Source: Bacillus pumilus (GTDB lineage Bacteria > Bacillota > Bacilli > Bacillales > Bacillaceae). Taken from it: 64,000 bases of DNA. Positions 41,864 through 50,815 of the stretch are shown here, piece by piece; position 1 is the first letter of the stretch, and every line of letters starts with the position of its first letter. The notes beneath the pieces were generated by a model, which was not told where the DNA came from, made no database searches, and was given only the letters and a program-made list of their open reading frames with translations. The stretch spans positions 556,272 through 620,271 of the forward strand of contig NZ_CP047089.1 in assembly GCF_009937765.1 (NCBI RefSeq), written 5' to 3'. The translations under genes and the position numbers were made by a program.

Positions 41864-41985
41864 TATGATAAAAACATAAAAACTCCTGTTTATTTTACTT
41901 TTATTACACTTAATTTAGTTTAATAAATAGATGAGTGTCACAGAATCTTCTACAATTGAGACAAATAGCATTTGGGGGTGTTTAT

Positions 41986-43323
41986 GTGGCTAATACACAA
42001 CAATTGAAATCGATTACAGACGATTCTGACAATAATAAAAGCGTTTTCCGTAAGATCATGTCTTGGAAAATTGGTGTTATTGACTTACCTGTGTATTTAG
42101 TACTTGCAGCGATTATTTTAACTGCCGCTTATTTTAATAAAATTCCAGCTAATATGCTTGGTGGTTTCGCTGTTATTATGATTTTGGGGATTTTCCTTGG
42201 AGATATAGGACAACGTATTCCAATATTAAAAGATATTGGTGGACCGGCGATTCTTTCTTTATTCGTACCATCGTTCCTGGTCTTTTTTCATGTTCTGAAT
42301 CCGAACTCGTTGGAAGCGGTTACGTCTCTTATGAAAACGTCGAACTTCCTTTACTTCTATATTTCTGCTCTTGTAGTAGGTAGTATTCTTGGGATGCAAC
42401 GTACTGTTTTAGTACAAGGCCTTATTCGTATGTTTGTTCCTCTTGTTGCAGGAACAATTGCAGCTGTGACTGCCGGAATTCTTGTTGGTCTTTTAGTTGG
42501 TTACACACCGCATCATTCGTTCTTCTTTATTATTGTTCCAATTATTGCTGGTGGTGTTGGAGAAGGGATTTTGCCATTATCTATTGCTTATTCACAAATT
42601 CTTGGTGTATCAGCAGAGTCATTAATTTCTCAATTAATTCCTGCTGCCGTCATTGGGAACGTCATTGCCATTATCTGTGCTGGCGCAATGAAGAAGCTTG
42701 GTGAAAAACGTCCTGAACTAAACGGGAATGGTCGTCTTGTCAAATCTAAAGAAGCAAATGAAATTTTTGAACAGCCTGATATGAATCCAAAAGTTGATTT
42801 TGGGTTAATGGGTGCTGGTGTACTTGTTGCTTGTACAACGTTCATTTTTGGTGGTTTATTAGAAAGCTTTGTTCATATTCCAGGTCCAATCTTAATGATT
42901 ATCCTTGCCGCTTTAATCAAATACTTAAACGTGATGCCTCAGCATTTGCAAGATGGCTCACAGCAGTTCTACAAGTTTGTATCAAGAAGCTTTACATGGC
43001 CGCTTATGGTCGGTCTAGGGATTCTATACATTCCACTTGATGATGTAGCAACAGTGATTTCTATTCCATTCGTTTGTGTATGTATCGCTGTCGTTCTTGG
43101 AATGGTAGGTTCTGGTTACTTCGTTGGGAAATTGATGAACATGTACCCAGTAGAATCTGCGATTGTGACAGGCTGTCACAGTGGACTTGGCGGTACTGGT
43201 GACGTTGCGATCCTTTCAGCTTCTGGAAGAATGGGTCTTATGCCTTTCGCACAAGTTTCTACACGTCTTGGCGGAGCAGCAACTGTGATCTGTGCAACAA
43301 TCTTACTTAGAATGTTTACTTAA
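41986..43323 (+). CDS. maeN: Na+/malate symporter MaeN (2HCT family)
   Basis: The protein has 445 residues and GTG start after GGGGGTG; an upstream frame overlaps the AT-rich promoter region. It has about 11 membrane segments of the 2-hydroxycarboxylate transporter family, with the paired re-entrant motifs IAGGVGEGILPLS and GCHSGLGGTGDVAIL that form the substrate and sodium site. In B. subtilis MaeN imports malate and is induced by MalKR, encoded 5 kb upstream. The 120-base upstream gap has repeated TTTATT/TTTAAT tracts where MalR could bind. Confidence 0.92.
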   Translation: MANTQQLKSITDDSDNNKSVFRKIMSWKIGVIDLPVYLVLAAIILTAAYFNKIPANMLGGFAVIMILGIFLGDIGQRIPILKDIGGPAILSLFVPSFLVFFHVLNPNSLEAVTSLMKTSNFLYFYISALVVGSILGMQRTVLVQGLIRMFVPLVAGTIAAVTAGILVGLLVGYTPHHSFFFIIVPIIAGGVGEGILPLSIAYSQILGVSAESLISQLIPAAVIGNVIAIICAGAMKKLGEKRPELNGNGRLVKSKEANEIFEQPDMNPKVDFGLMGAGVLVACTTFIFGGLLESFVHIPGPILMIILAALIKYLNVMPQHLQDGSQQFYKFVSRSFTWPLMVGLGILYIPLDDVATVISIPFVCVCIAVVLGMVGSGYFVGKLMNMYPVESAIVTGCHSGLGGTGDVAILSASGRMGLMPFAQVSTRLGGAATVICATILLRMFT

Positions 43324-43333
43324 TCAAACAATA

Positions 43334-43370
43334 AAAAGCATGGGCTCTATTATGGGCACATGCTTTTTTT
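43334..43370 (+). terminator. maeN terminator
   Basis: AAAAGCATG and CATGCTTTT (43334-43367) form a 9-base stem and run into a T-tract. It lies 11 bases after the maeN stop. Confidence 0.85.
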
Positions 43371-43394
43371 ATATTTCTTTTCTCCTATAAGGAT

Positions 43395-43604
43395 TTATTC
43401 TTCAGCAGAAACTACGCGTATATATTCTCTTGGCTGAAATGGATATTGTCGTGCTTCTTGATAGGTCATATAGAGAAGATGTTCTGAAAACAACGGCCAT
43501 TCACTTTCCGCCTGCCACCTTTTTTGATCATTTCGTTCTATGAAGAATGCTCCTCCTAAAATCGTGCAGAATATGCTTAAGCTGATGCCCGCTTTTAGTT
43601 TCAT
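43395..43604 (-). CDS. yufS: Small membrane-anchored protein YufS
   Basis: The protein has 69 residues from the ATG at 43604, with AAAGGAG eight bases upstream. One hydrophobic segment (AGISLSIFCTILGGAFFI) near the start suggests a single-span membrane protein or uncleaved signal; the rest is polar. The name rests on position between maeN and mrpA, as in B. subtilis. Function is unknown. Confidence 0.75.
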   Translation of the reverse strand: MKLKAGISLSIFCTILGGAFFIERNDQKRWQAESEWPLFSEHLLYMTYQEARQYPFQPREYIRVVSAEE

Positions 43605-43823
43605 GTAATCAGCTCCTTTAAGAAAAGCATGTACGAAATACAAAACAATATACATTGAGTTTAATTTTTGATAAAATATTTTTTGTGGTCAAAAGAACTC
43701 AAAACAAATACAGTTTGCTGTAATTCAGTTCAAACCAATGCACTATGTCTGTATTTACGCTATAATTTTATTTACCAGTTCTTTAGAACGTGAATTTATA
43801 TTGATTGAAGGAGGTTTATTTTC

Positions 43824-46229
43824 TTGCAGCTTATTCACTTCGCCATCCTATCGCCTTTTTTGCTTGCGTTTGTTGTGCCTTTTCTTTTTAAATACGTAAA
43901 GCGTATACATACAGGGTGGTTTGTTCTTATCTTGCCTATTTTATTATTTAGCTATTTTGTCCAAATGATGACGATGACATCAAATGGACGAACGTTATTT
44001 TCACAGGTAGAGTGGATTCCTTCTCTAGGGATGAATTTCACTGTGTATGTAGACGGTCTTAGTTTGTTATTTGCGCTATTGATTACAGGTATTGGTGCAC
44101 TTGTCGTCTTGTACAGTATTTTCTACTTATCGAAGGAAAAAGAACAACTCGGCTCTTTTTATACGTATTTGTTAATGTTTATGACCGCTATGCTCGGTGT
44201 CGTTCTATCTGACAATATGGTGGTTCTTTACTTGTTTTGGGAGCTGACAAGTATCTCTTCTTTTCTACTTATTGGATATTGGTATAAACGGGATCGCTCA
44301 CGTTATGGAGCGACAAAATCACTGCTGATTACCGTTTTTGGCGGATTGGCTATGCTCGGTGGTTTTATCCTCCTCTATCTGATTACTGATTCATTTAGTA
44401 TTCGTGAAGCAGTTAATCAGCTTCAGCTCATTATGGCATCACCTTACTTTATCCCTGCCATGATCCTGATCTTACTAGGTGCCTTTACAAAATCAGCGCA
44501 GTTCCCATTTTATATCTGGCTGCCTGATGCAATGGAAGCACCTACCCCTGTGAGCAGTTATTTACATTCTGCCACAATGGTAAAAGCCGGTATCTACCTT
44601 GTAGCCCGCTTTAGTCCCATCTTTGCTATATCAGAGGTTTGGTTTTGGACCATATCCATCGTTGGACTTGTGACGTTATTTTGGGGATCATTCCACGCTG
44701 TTCGTCAAAACGATTTAAAAGCCATCCTCGCCTTTTCTACCGTTAGTCAGCTCGGGATGATTATGCTTATGCTTGGTGTTGGAGCAGCTGCAATCCATGA
44801 AAATGAACCCGCCTATTTCGGCGCGGCCGTTCTCGCTGCGATTTTCCATTTAATTAATCATGCCACGTTTAAAGGCAGTCTCTTTATGGCGGCTGGTATC
44901 ATTGATCACGAAACCGGCACTCGGGACATTCGGAAGTTAGGCGGTTTAATGACCATTATGCCGATTACCTTTACGATTACGTTAATCGGTACATTTTCAA
45001 TGGCTGGTCTCCCGCCATTTAATGGTTTCTTAAGTAAAGAGCTGTTTTTCACAAGTATGATACGCATTTCTGAAATCAGCTTTACAGACATTTCGACATG
45101 GGGCGCTATTTTTCCAGCAATTGCTTGGCTCGCTAGTGTCTTTACGTTCATTTACAGTATGATGCTTCTCTTTAAAACATTTAGAGGCAATCTTCAGTTA
45201 GATCAATTAGAGAAAAAGCCGCATGAAGCACCGATTGGTATGCTCATCCCGCCAATTATCCTTGCTGCACTTGTGGTCACCTTTTTCTTCTTCCCAAATA
45301 TTCTAGCTTATTCTGTCATTGAACCTGCAATTGCAGCCATTATTCCAGATGCGATTGATCCAGGAAAACGGTTTGTTGTCAAAATTGAAGCATGGCACGG
45401 TTTTCAGCCAGAGCTCTATATGACAATGGGTGTTGTCGCTTTAGGAATTATCGGATATTTGACGTTGTCAAAATGGCGTCCGATATATAATATATTCAAG
45501 AAAAAATGGTCATTTAACTCCTTATATGATCGCTCACTTATAGGCTTAGAAAAAGGCTCCTATCGTCTAACAAGCAGCTATATGACCGGTTTCCTTCGTG
45601 ATTACCTTGTCTATGTGTTTGGGTTCATGATTATCGTGCTTGGGGGCGTAATGTTTTATCAGAATGCCTTTTCATTTAATATGAAGAATGCTGCTCCAAT
45701 CGGCACGTATGAGGTCATTCTCTCATTAGTGATGATAGCAGCAACCCTCACGACTGTGTTTGCTCGTTCTCGCTTAACAGCCATTATCGGATTAGGTGTC
45801 ATGGGGTACACACTGTCACTATTTTTTGTTATTTTCAGGGCACCTGATCTTGCCCTCACCCAGTTAATTATTGAAACAATTTCTGTTGCACTGTTTTTAC
45901 TTTGCTTCTACCACTTGCCACAACTGAGCATGAAGCAAAAAACGAGGAAATTTAAAATGACCAATCTCATCATTTCAGTAGGTGTTGGCGTCATTGTGAC
46001 ATGCCTTGCTTTCGCTTCCACAAGCAATCAGTCACTTGATACGATTGCGTCTTACTTTATTGAAAACAGCTACAAGCTTGCAGGCGGAAACAATATTGTC
46101 AATGTCATCCTTGTTGATTTCAGGGGCTTTGATACAATGTTTGAAATTACCGTGCTGGCGATTGCGGCACTCGGTATTTATGGATTATTAAAGACACAAG
46201 GAAAACGGAAGAGAGGAGTGCGCCGATGA
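43824..46229 (+). CDS. mrpA: Mrp Na+/H+ antiporter subunit A
   Basis: The protein has 801 residues, the same length as B. subtilis MrpA, and starts at TTG after GAAGGAGG. About 20 membrane segments cover it. The central part is related to NuoL of complex I (FWELTSISSFLLIGYWY, YLHSATMVKAGIYL, FAFSTVSQLGMI-type), and the C-terminal part has the MbhE-like extension. MrpA is essential for antiport and for alkali and sodium resistance. It heads the seven-gene mrp operon; a TATAAT at about 43,761 may be its promoter. Confidence 0.96.
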   Translation: MQLIHFAILSPFLLAFVVPFLFKYVKRIHTGWFVLILPILLFSYFVQMMTMTSNGRTLFSQVEWIPSLGMNFTVYVDGLSLLFALLITGIGALVVLYSIFYLSKEKEQLGSFYTYLLMFMTAMLGVVLSDNMVVLYLFWELTSISSFLLIGYWYKRDRSRYGATKSLLITVFGGLAMLGGFILLYLITDSFSIREAVNQLQLIMASPYFIPAMILILLGAFTKSAQFPFYIWLPDAMEAPTPVSSYLHSATMVKAGIYLVARFSPIFAISEVWFWTISIVGLVTLFWGSFHAVRQNDLKAILAFSTVSQLGMIMLMLGVGAAAIHENEPAYFGAAVLAAIFHLINHATFKGSLFMAAGIIDHETGTRDIRKLGGLMTIMPITFTITLIGTFSMAGLPPFNGFLSKELFFTSMIRISEISFTDISTWGAIFPAIAWLASVFTFIYSMMLLFKTFRGNLQLDQLEKKPHEAPIGMLIPPIILAALVVTFFFFPNILAYSVIEPAIAAIIPDAIDPGKRFVVKIEAWHGFQPELYMTMGVVALGIIGYLTLSKWRPIYNIFKKKWSFNSLYDRSLIGLEKGSYRLTSSYMTGFLRDYLVYVFGFMIIVLGGVMFYQNAFSFNMKNAAPIGTYEVILSLVMIAATLTTVFARSRLTAIIGLGVMGYTLSLFFVIFRAPDLALTQLIIETISVALFLLCFYHLPQLSMKQKTRKFKMTNLIISVGVGVIVTCLAFASTSNQSLDTIASYFIENSYKLAGGNNIVNVILVDFRGFDTMFEITVLAIAALGIYGLLKTQGKRKRGVRR

Positions 46230-46657
46230 GAAAAATTGATACGAATGATATGCTTTTACAAGTCACAACCAAAATCACTGCATTCATCATCCTGCTCTTC
46301 TCCCTTCACCTGTTTCTTGCGGGACATAATAATCCAGGCGGAGGATTTATTGGCGGATTAATGAGTGCCAGTGCTGTCGTCCTTCTGCTCTTAGCCTACG
46401 ATCTGAAGACAGTTAGACGCATTCTGCCGTTCAACTTTATCTATGTTGCCGGGACTGGGCTTCTCATCGCAATCCTGACAGGTATGGGATCATTTCTATT
46501 CGGTGCACCTTTTCTATCCCATGCATTTGGTTATTTCCAACTGCCGTTTTTAGGAAAGACAGAACTGGCGACAGCCGTACTGTTTGATATCGGTGTCTAT
46601 CTGGTTGTTGTCGGTGTCACCATGACCATTATTCAAACGATTGGAGAGAAGGAATAA
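46226..46657 (+). CDS. mrpB: Mrp antiporter subunit B
   Basis: The protein has 143 residues with four membrane segments and the family block AGHNNPGGGFIGGLMSASAVVLLLLA near residue 32. It starts four bases before mrpA ends and shares one base with mrpC. MrpB is part of the membrane complex; its own role is structural or in coupling. Confidence 0.95.
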   Translation: MRKIDTNDMLLQVTTKITAFIILLFSLHLFLAGHNNPGGGFIGGLMSASAVVLLLLAYDLKTVRRILPFNFIYVAGTGLLIAILTGMGSFLFGAPFLSHAFGYFQLPFLGKTELATAVLFDIGVYLVVVGVTMTIIQTIGEKE

Positions 46658-46998
46658 TGGAATTTCTAATGTCTATTATCGTCGGTATTATTTTTATGAC
46701 GGCGACCTATTTGATGCTTTCAAAAAGCCTACTGCGGGTCATCGTCGGCACTGCTGTTTTAAGTCACGGCGTCCATTTGCTTCTTTTAACAATGGGTGGC
46801 TTAAAAAAAGGAGCTCCACCCATTTTAACTAAGGGGCTCACATCCTATGTAGACCCATTACCACAAGCATTAATTTTAACAGCCATTGTCATTGCTTTTG
46901 GTGTGACATCCTTTTTACTTGTCATGGCCTTCCGTGCCTTCCAAGAGCTACGAACAGATGACATGGATCAAATGAGAGGAAATGATCAGCATGAATAA
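46657..46998 (+). CDS. mrpC: Mrp antiporter subunit C
   Basis: The protein has 113 residues, three membrane segments and is related to NuoK of complex I, with SKSLLRVIVGTAVLSHGVHLLLL as the core. It overlaps mrpB by one base (TAATG) and mrpD by eight. It is part of the same complex. Confidence 0.95.
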   Translation: MEFLMSIIVGIIFMTATYLMLSKSLLRVIVGTAVLSHGVHLLLLTMGGLKKGAPPILTKGLTSYVDPLPQALILTAIVIAFGVTSFLLVMAFRAFQELRTDDMDQMRGNDQHE

Positions 46999-48469
46999 TC
47001 TCGTGATCCTGCCAATTTTAATACCATTATTAGCTGCTACACTATTGATCTTTATGAATAAGAACATCCTGCTCTCAAGAGGCTTTAGTGTGTTTGCTTC
47101 ACTCTCAGCCATTGTCTGCAATGTGTATTTAGTCCAAACCATCTTTACTAGCGGGATTCAAACCCTCTATTTAGGAGGTTGGAAAGCACCATTTGGGATT
47201 GCCCTTGTAGCCGATCAATTTGCTGCGCTCCTTGTACTGACCGCTTCCGTCGTCGGGCTAGTGACAGTTCTTTTCTCCTTTCAAACGATTGGGAAGGAAA
47301 AGGAGCGGCTGTTCTATTACTCTGGCGTGCAATTTTTGTTAGCTGGCGTAAGTGGTGCCTTCTTAACAGGTGATATTTTCAACCTGTTTGTATTCTTTGA
47401 ACTGCTGCTAATGGCATCATACATGCTCATTGTGCTGGGTGGATCAAAACCGCAGCTTCGAGAATCGCTCAAATACATTGTATTTAATATCATCTCATCG
47501 GCTTTATTTATCGTCGGTGTCGCTTGTTTATATGCAGTCACTGGTACACTGAATATGGCTGATTTAAGTGTAAAGATTGCTGAATCAGGGCAAACAGGAT
47601 TAATCACTGTTATTTCCATTCTGTTCATGATTGTATTTGGCTTAAAAGCTGGAATCTTCCCGCTTTATTTCTGGCTGCCAGGATCATATCATGCACCGCC
47701 AGCGGCGATTTCCGCTCTATTTGGTGCTTTGCTCACAAAGGTTGGCTTATATGCGATTGCCAGAGTCTTTACATTAATTTTTATACACGATACAGGGTTC
47801 ACCCATACACTTATGGCGTGGCTAGCCGCACTGACGGTGATATTTGGTGTGATAGGCTCACTCGCCTATTCCGATGTGCAAAAGATAGTGATCTATAACA
47901 TTGTCACAGCCGTTGGGGTCATTTTGTTTGGCATTGCAGCCAATACACCCGCCTCACTCCAAGGTGCCATTTACTATCTCATTCATGACATGGTGATCAA
48001 AGGCGCTTTATTTATGCTGGCAGGTGCACTATTTGTGTATGCTGGCACAAATCACTTGAAAAAGATGGGCGGACTGATTCAATCTAAGCCCTTACTAGGG
48101 TGGATGTTTTTCATATCGGCTTTATCTCTAGCAGGTATCCCACCTCTGAGTGGGTTTGTTGGAAAGTTAAAGATTGTAGAAGGCGGCTTTTCTGCTGGTT
48201 ACATGACCTTTTCTATCCTTGTCTTACTGTCCAGCCTTCTTGTCCTTTATTCCATTATGAGGATTTTCACGCTCGCATTTTGGGGCGAGGAACAAGATAC
48301 GAGAAGAAGGAAACCGTCGATTAAAGGAATGGTGTACCCTGGCGTAATGCTTGTGATCTTGTCACTTGCCATTGGGTTAGGGACAGAATTCATTTCCCCT
48401 TATATTAATCAAGCTGCGGAAATGCTCTCAACACCAGAAAAATATATTCAAGCTGTGCTGAAGGAGTAG
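46991..48469 (+). CDS. mrpD: Mrp antiporter subunit D
   Basis: The protein has 492 residues from the ATG at 46991, ten bases after GAGAGGA; the ATG at 46982 is too close to it. About 14 membrane segments form a NuoN/NuoM-like antiporter unit with FFELLLMASYMLIVLG and KAGIFPLYFWLPGSYHAPP. MrpD is thought to provide a proton channel in the complex. It is coupled to mrpC. Confidence 0.95.
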   Translation: MNNLVILPILIPLLAATLLIFMNKNILLSRGFSVFASLSAIVCNVYLVQTIFTSGIQTLYLGGWKAPFGIALVADQFAALLVLTASVVGLVTVLFSFQTIGKEKERLFYYSGVQFLLAGVSGAFLTGDIFNLFVFFELLLMASYMLIVLGGSKPQLRESLKYIVFNIISSALFIVGVACLYAVTGTLNMADLSVKIAESGQTGLITVISILFMIVFGLKAGIFPLYFWLPGSYHAPPAAISALFGALLTKVGLYAIARVFTLIFIHDTGFTHTLMAWLAALTVIFGVIGSLAYSDVQKIVIYNIVTAVGVILFGIAANTPASLQGAIYYLIHDMVIKGALFMLAGALFVYAGTNHLKKMGGLIQSKPLLGWMFFISALSLAGIPPLSGFVGKLKIVEGGFSAGYMTFSILVLLSSLLVLYSIMRIFTLAFWGEEQDTRRRKPSIKGMVYPGVMLVILSLAIGLGTEFISPYINQAAEMLSTPEKYIQAVLKE

Positions 48470-48475
48470 ATGAAC

Positions 48476-48955
48476 ATGGCCTTTCAAATATTATTAAACG
48501 CTCTCCTCGCCTTTACCTGGATGTTTATGAATGATACATACAGAGCAGCAGACTTTGTATCAGGCTTTGTACTAGGGATGGTCGCCATTTTTATGCTTCG
48601 GCGATTTTTCCCTCAGCGTTTTTACGGCTATGCCCTTTATGCAATTTTTAAGCTCGTCTTGATATTTATTCGGGAGTTGCTTCTTGCCAATTTAAGTGTA
48701 TTAAAGACTGTATTGTCTCCAAAGCTCACCATTAAGCCCGGTATTTTCGCTTTTCGTACGGACTTGAAAACGGATTGGGAAATTAGCATCCTTTCTAACA
48801 TGATTACATTGACACCAGGTACGCTGGTCATAGATATTTCTGATGATCGGTCGATTTTATACATTCATGCAATGGATATTGAAGATGCAGAAAAAGCCAT
48901 TCATGATATTCGGGTTTCATTTGAAAAAGCGATTCAGGAGGTGAGTGGTAAGTAA
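48476..48955 (+). CDS. mrpE: Mrp antiporter subunit E
   Basis: The protein has 159 residues from the ATG at 48476, nine bases after AAGGAG. Two to three membrane segments precede a soluble C-terminal domain containing TLTPGTLVIDISDDRSILYIHAMD, typical of MrpE. It shares one base with mrpF. Confidence 0.94.
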   Translation: MAFQILLNALLAFTWMFMNDTYRAADFVSGFVLGMVAIFMLRRFFPQRFYGYALYAIFKLVLIFIRELLLANLSVLKTVLSPKLTIKPGIFAFRTDLKTDWEISILSNMITLTPGTLVIDISDDRSILYIHAMDIEDAEKAIHDIRVSFEKAIQEVSGK

Positions 48956-49236
48956 TGGAGATCATCTTACAAATTTCACTTGGGATTCTTGCCCTGTCCA
49001 CCCTTCTGTTTGTTATAAGAGTGATCAAAGGTCCCTCTATCCCTGACCGTGTAAGTGCACTTGATGCGATAGGAATCAATTTAATTGGAATGACAGCCAT
49101 CGTTTCCATTTTGCTGAAAACGACAACGTTCTTTGAAATTATTTTACTGCTCGGTATCCTTGCATTTATCGGCACTGTCGCTTTTTCCAAATTCCTTGAG
49201 AAAGGGGAAGTGATTGAAAATGATCGTCATCGCTAA
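48955..49236 (+). CDS. mrpF: Mrp antiporter subunit F
   Basis: The protein has 93 residues with three membrane segments and the block [21 protein letters not shown] at residue 23. In B. subtilis MrpF is also linked to bile-salt (cholate) efflux. It overlaps mrpG by about 17 bases. Confidence 0.95.
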   Translation: MEIILQISLGILALSTLLFVIRVIKGPSIPDRVSALDAIGINLIGMTAIVSILLKTTTFFEIILLLGILAFIGTVAFSKFLEKGEVIENDRHR

Positions 49237-49594
49237 AGCTATAGTCATTTTCTTCATTCTGCTTGGCGCCATCCTTTGTCTTATTTCAGCCATTGGTGTT
49301 CTTCGCCTGCCGGATGTTTATACACGGATGCATGCTGCATCCAAAGCATCGACACTTGGTGTTGTCCTCATATTAGTTGGGGTGTTCTTTCACGAATGGT
49401 TTCTTGCAGGCATTATTTCTGCGAAGATTCTACTTGGGATTGTCTTTATCTTTTTAACAGCTCCGGTCGGTGCACACTTGATTGGAAGAGCCGCCTACAA
49501 TACTGGAGTCAAGATGGACAAACGAAGTGTACAAGATGATTATGGCGGTTTTCGTAACTTCGTGATTAAACGAAAAGAAGACTCGTACTTATAA
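49220..49594 (+). CDS. mrpG: Mrp antiporter subunit G
   Basis: The protein has 124 residues from ATG at 49220 (a TTG at 49214 is possible), the same length as in B. subtilis. Three membrane segments flank the block [20 protein letters not shown], the mark of MrpG. It ends the operon, before a strong terminator. Confidence 0.94.
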   Translation: MIVIAKAIVIFFILLGAILCLISAIGVLRLPDVYTRMHAASKASTLGVVLILVGVFFHEWFLAGIISAKILLGIVFIFLTAPVGAHLIGRAAYNTGVKMDKRSVQDDYGGFRNFVIKRKEDSYL

Positions 49595-49600
49595 AACGAA

Positions 49601-49632
49601 AGAAGCTCCTCACATGCGAGGAGCTTCTTTTT
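49601..49632 (+). terminator. mrp operon terminator
   Basis: AGAAGCTCCTC and GAGGAGCTTCT (49601-49628) form a perfect 11-base stem followed by TTTT. It lies six bases after the mrpG stop. Confidence 0.9.
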
Positions 49633-49650
49633 ATGAATGGAATCCAACTA

Positions 49651-49682
49651 AAAAAAGCTTCCGCTGCACCGGGAGCTTTTTT
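49651..49682 (-). terminator. yuxO terminator
   Basis: AAAAAAGCTTCC and GGGAGCTTTTTT (49651-49682) form a stem with one mismatch. On the minus strand it directly follows the yuxO stop codon and ends in six T. The T-run on the plus strand makes it usable in both directions. Confidence 0.8.
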
Positions 49683-50070
49683 ATATGCGATCAATGACTG
49701 CAAGTGTGCATCTTGACGTACAGATGTGCCGGTCTCGATCATCTTTAATATCAATTTGAAATACCATTGTACGGCGCCCTACATGTACAGGAACAGCCGT
49801 CGCTGTCACTACTCCATCACGTACAGATTTTAAGTGATTGGCATTGATTTCAATCCCTGAGCAAACTTGCTGAGTTAAGTCTAAATGAGCCGCAGCCCCC
49901 ATGCTTGCCACTGTTTCTGCTAGAGCAGCAGATGCACCTCCGTGCAGCAGTCCAAAAGGCTGTTTTGTTCTGTGGTCGACTGGCATTGTCGCTACGCACC
50001 TAGACTCATTACACTCTACAATCTCAATCCCCAGTGCCTCAAGCAGTGTATTTGATCCACTCACTTCCAT
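49681..50070 (-). CDS. yuxO: Hotdog-fold thioesterase YuxO (probable DHNA-CoA hydrolase MenI)
   Basis: The protein has 129 residues of the PaaI-type hotdog thioesterases. The active-site block PFGLLHGGASAALAETVAS is intact, with the catalytic Glu in the helix. In B. subtilis this gene is linked to menaquinone synthesis, hydrolysing 1,4-dihydroxy-2-naphthoyl-CoA. It lies behind comA, as in B. subtilis, and may be reached by read-through from comA. Confidence 0.88.
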   Translation of the reverse strand: MEVSGSNTLLEALGIEIVECNESRCVATMPVDHRTKQPFGLLHGGASAALAETVASMGAAAHLDLTQQVCSGIEINANHLKSVRDGVVTATAVPVHVGRRTMVFQIDIKDDRDRHICTSRCTLAVIDRI

Positions 50071-50093
50071 CAGGGTTCTCTCCCTTCACACGT

Positions 50094-50735
50094 TTACAGC
50101 ACACTTTCAGATTTTGCAATTAACACCGCTTCGGTTCGAGAGCCAACATTCAGCTTATTAAAGATGGACGTCAAGCTGTATTCAATCGAGCGTTTGCTCA
50201 AATGTAGCACGTCAGCAATCTCTTGGTTCGTGTATCCTTTTTCCACTTCTCTCAGGATGAGACACTCTCGCTCTGTTAACAACTCGTGATCGGTCTCCTG
50301 CGCCTGTTCTGGCTTTTCTTGCTGCTGTGAAATTAATTTCTTTAAATAGGATAGCTGAATGACAACTTCTCCTTGCAATGTGCGGTGTATGTATTCAATA
50401 ATTTTGCCTTTTGTCTCTGTTTTACTAATTGCACCGTGCAATCCAGCCCGAATGGCCTCTTCAAAATAATCATCAACTTCATACCCTGTATAAATGATGA
50501 TTTTCACTTGTTGGTTGGTTTCTAGAATTTGTTTCGCAATGTCCATTCCATTGATATCCCCGAGATTTAAATCCATCAAAATCACATCATAGATGGAAAA
50601 GTCATGCGTCTTTAAAAAGGCGGCTTCTGCATCAGGACTTAAACAATCGACTGATAGCTGCTGATCTGATTCTAAAATGCTTTTTGTCCCTTCCATGACA
50701 GCCGGATGATCATCAATGACCAATATCTTCTTCAT
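50094..50735 (-). CDS. comA: Competence response regulator ComA
   Basis: The protein has 213 residues, matching B. subtilis ComA. The receiver has the acidic pocket IDDH and the phosphorylated Asp55 in VILMDLNLGD. The LuxR-type HTH is at the C-terminus (LTERECLILREVEKGYTNQEIADVLHLS). Phosphorylated by ComP, it activates srfA, degQ and other quorum genes. It is separated from comP by a hairpin terminator. Confidence 0.95.
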   Translation of the reverse strand: MKKILVIDDHPAVMEGTKSILESDQQLSVDCLSPDAEAAFLKTHDFSIYDVILMDLNLGDINGMDIAKQILETNQQVKIIIYTGYEVDDYFEEAIRAGLHGAISKTETKGKIIEYIHRTLQGEVVIQLSYLKKLISQQQEKPEQAQETDHELLTERECLILREVEKGYTNQEIADVLHLSKRSIEYSLTSIFNKLNVGSRTEAVLIAKSESVL

Positions 50736-50775
50736 GTCTTCCTCCCTTTAAATCACTCACTTCCATTTTATATAA

Positions 50776-50799
50776 AAGACTTGGCAGATGCCAAGTCTT
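50776..50799 (-). terminator. Hairpin between comP and comA
   Basis: AAGACTTGGCA and TGCCAAGTCTT (50776-50799) form an 11-base stem; the minus strand continues TTTTATAT. It would stop much of the comQXP transcript before comA, so comA may have its own promoter or depend on read-through. Confidence 0.75.
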
Positions 50800-50815
50800 A
50801 TTCCTTAATAAAACG

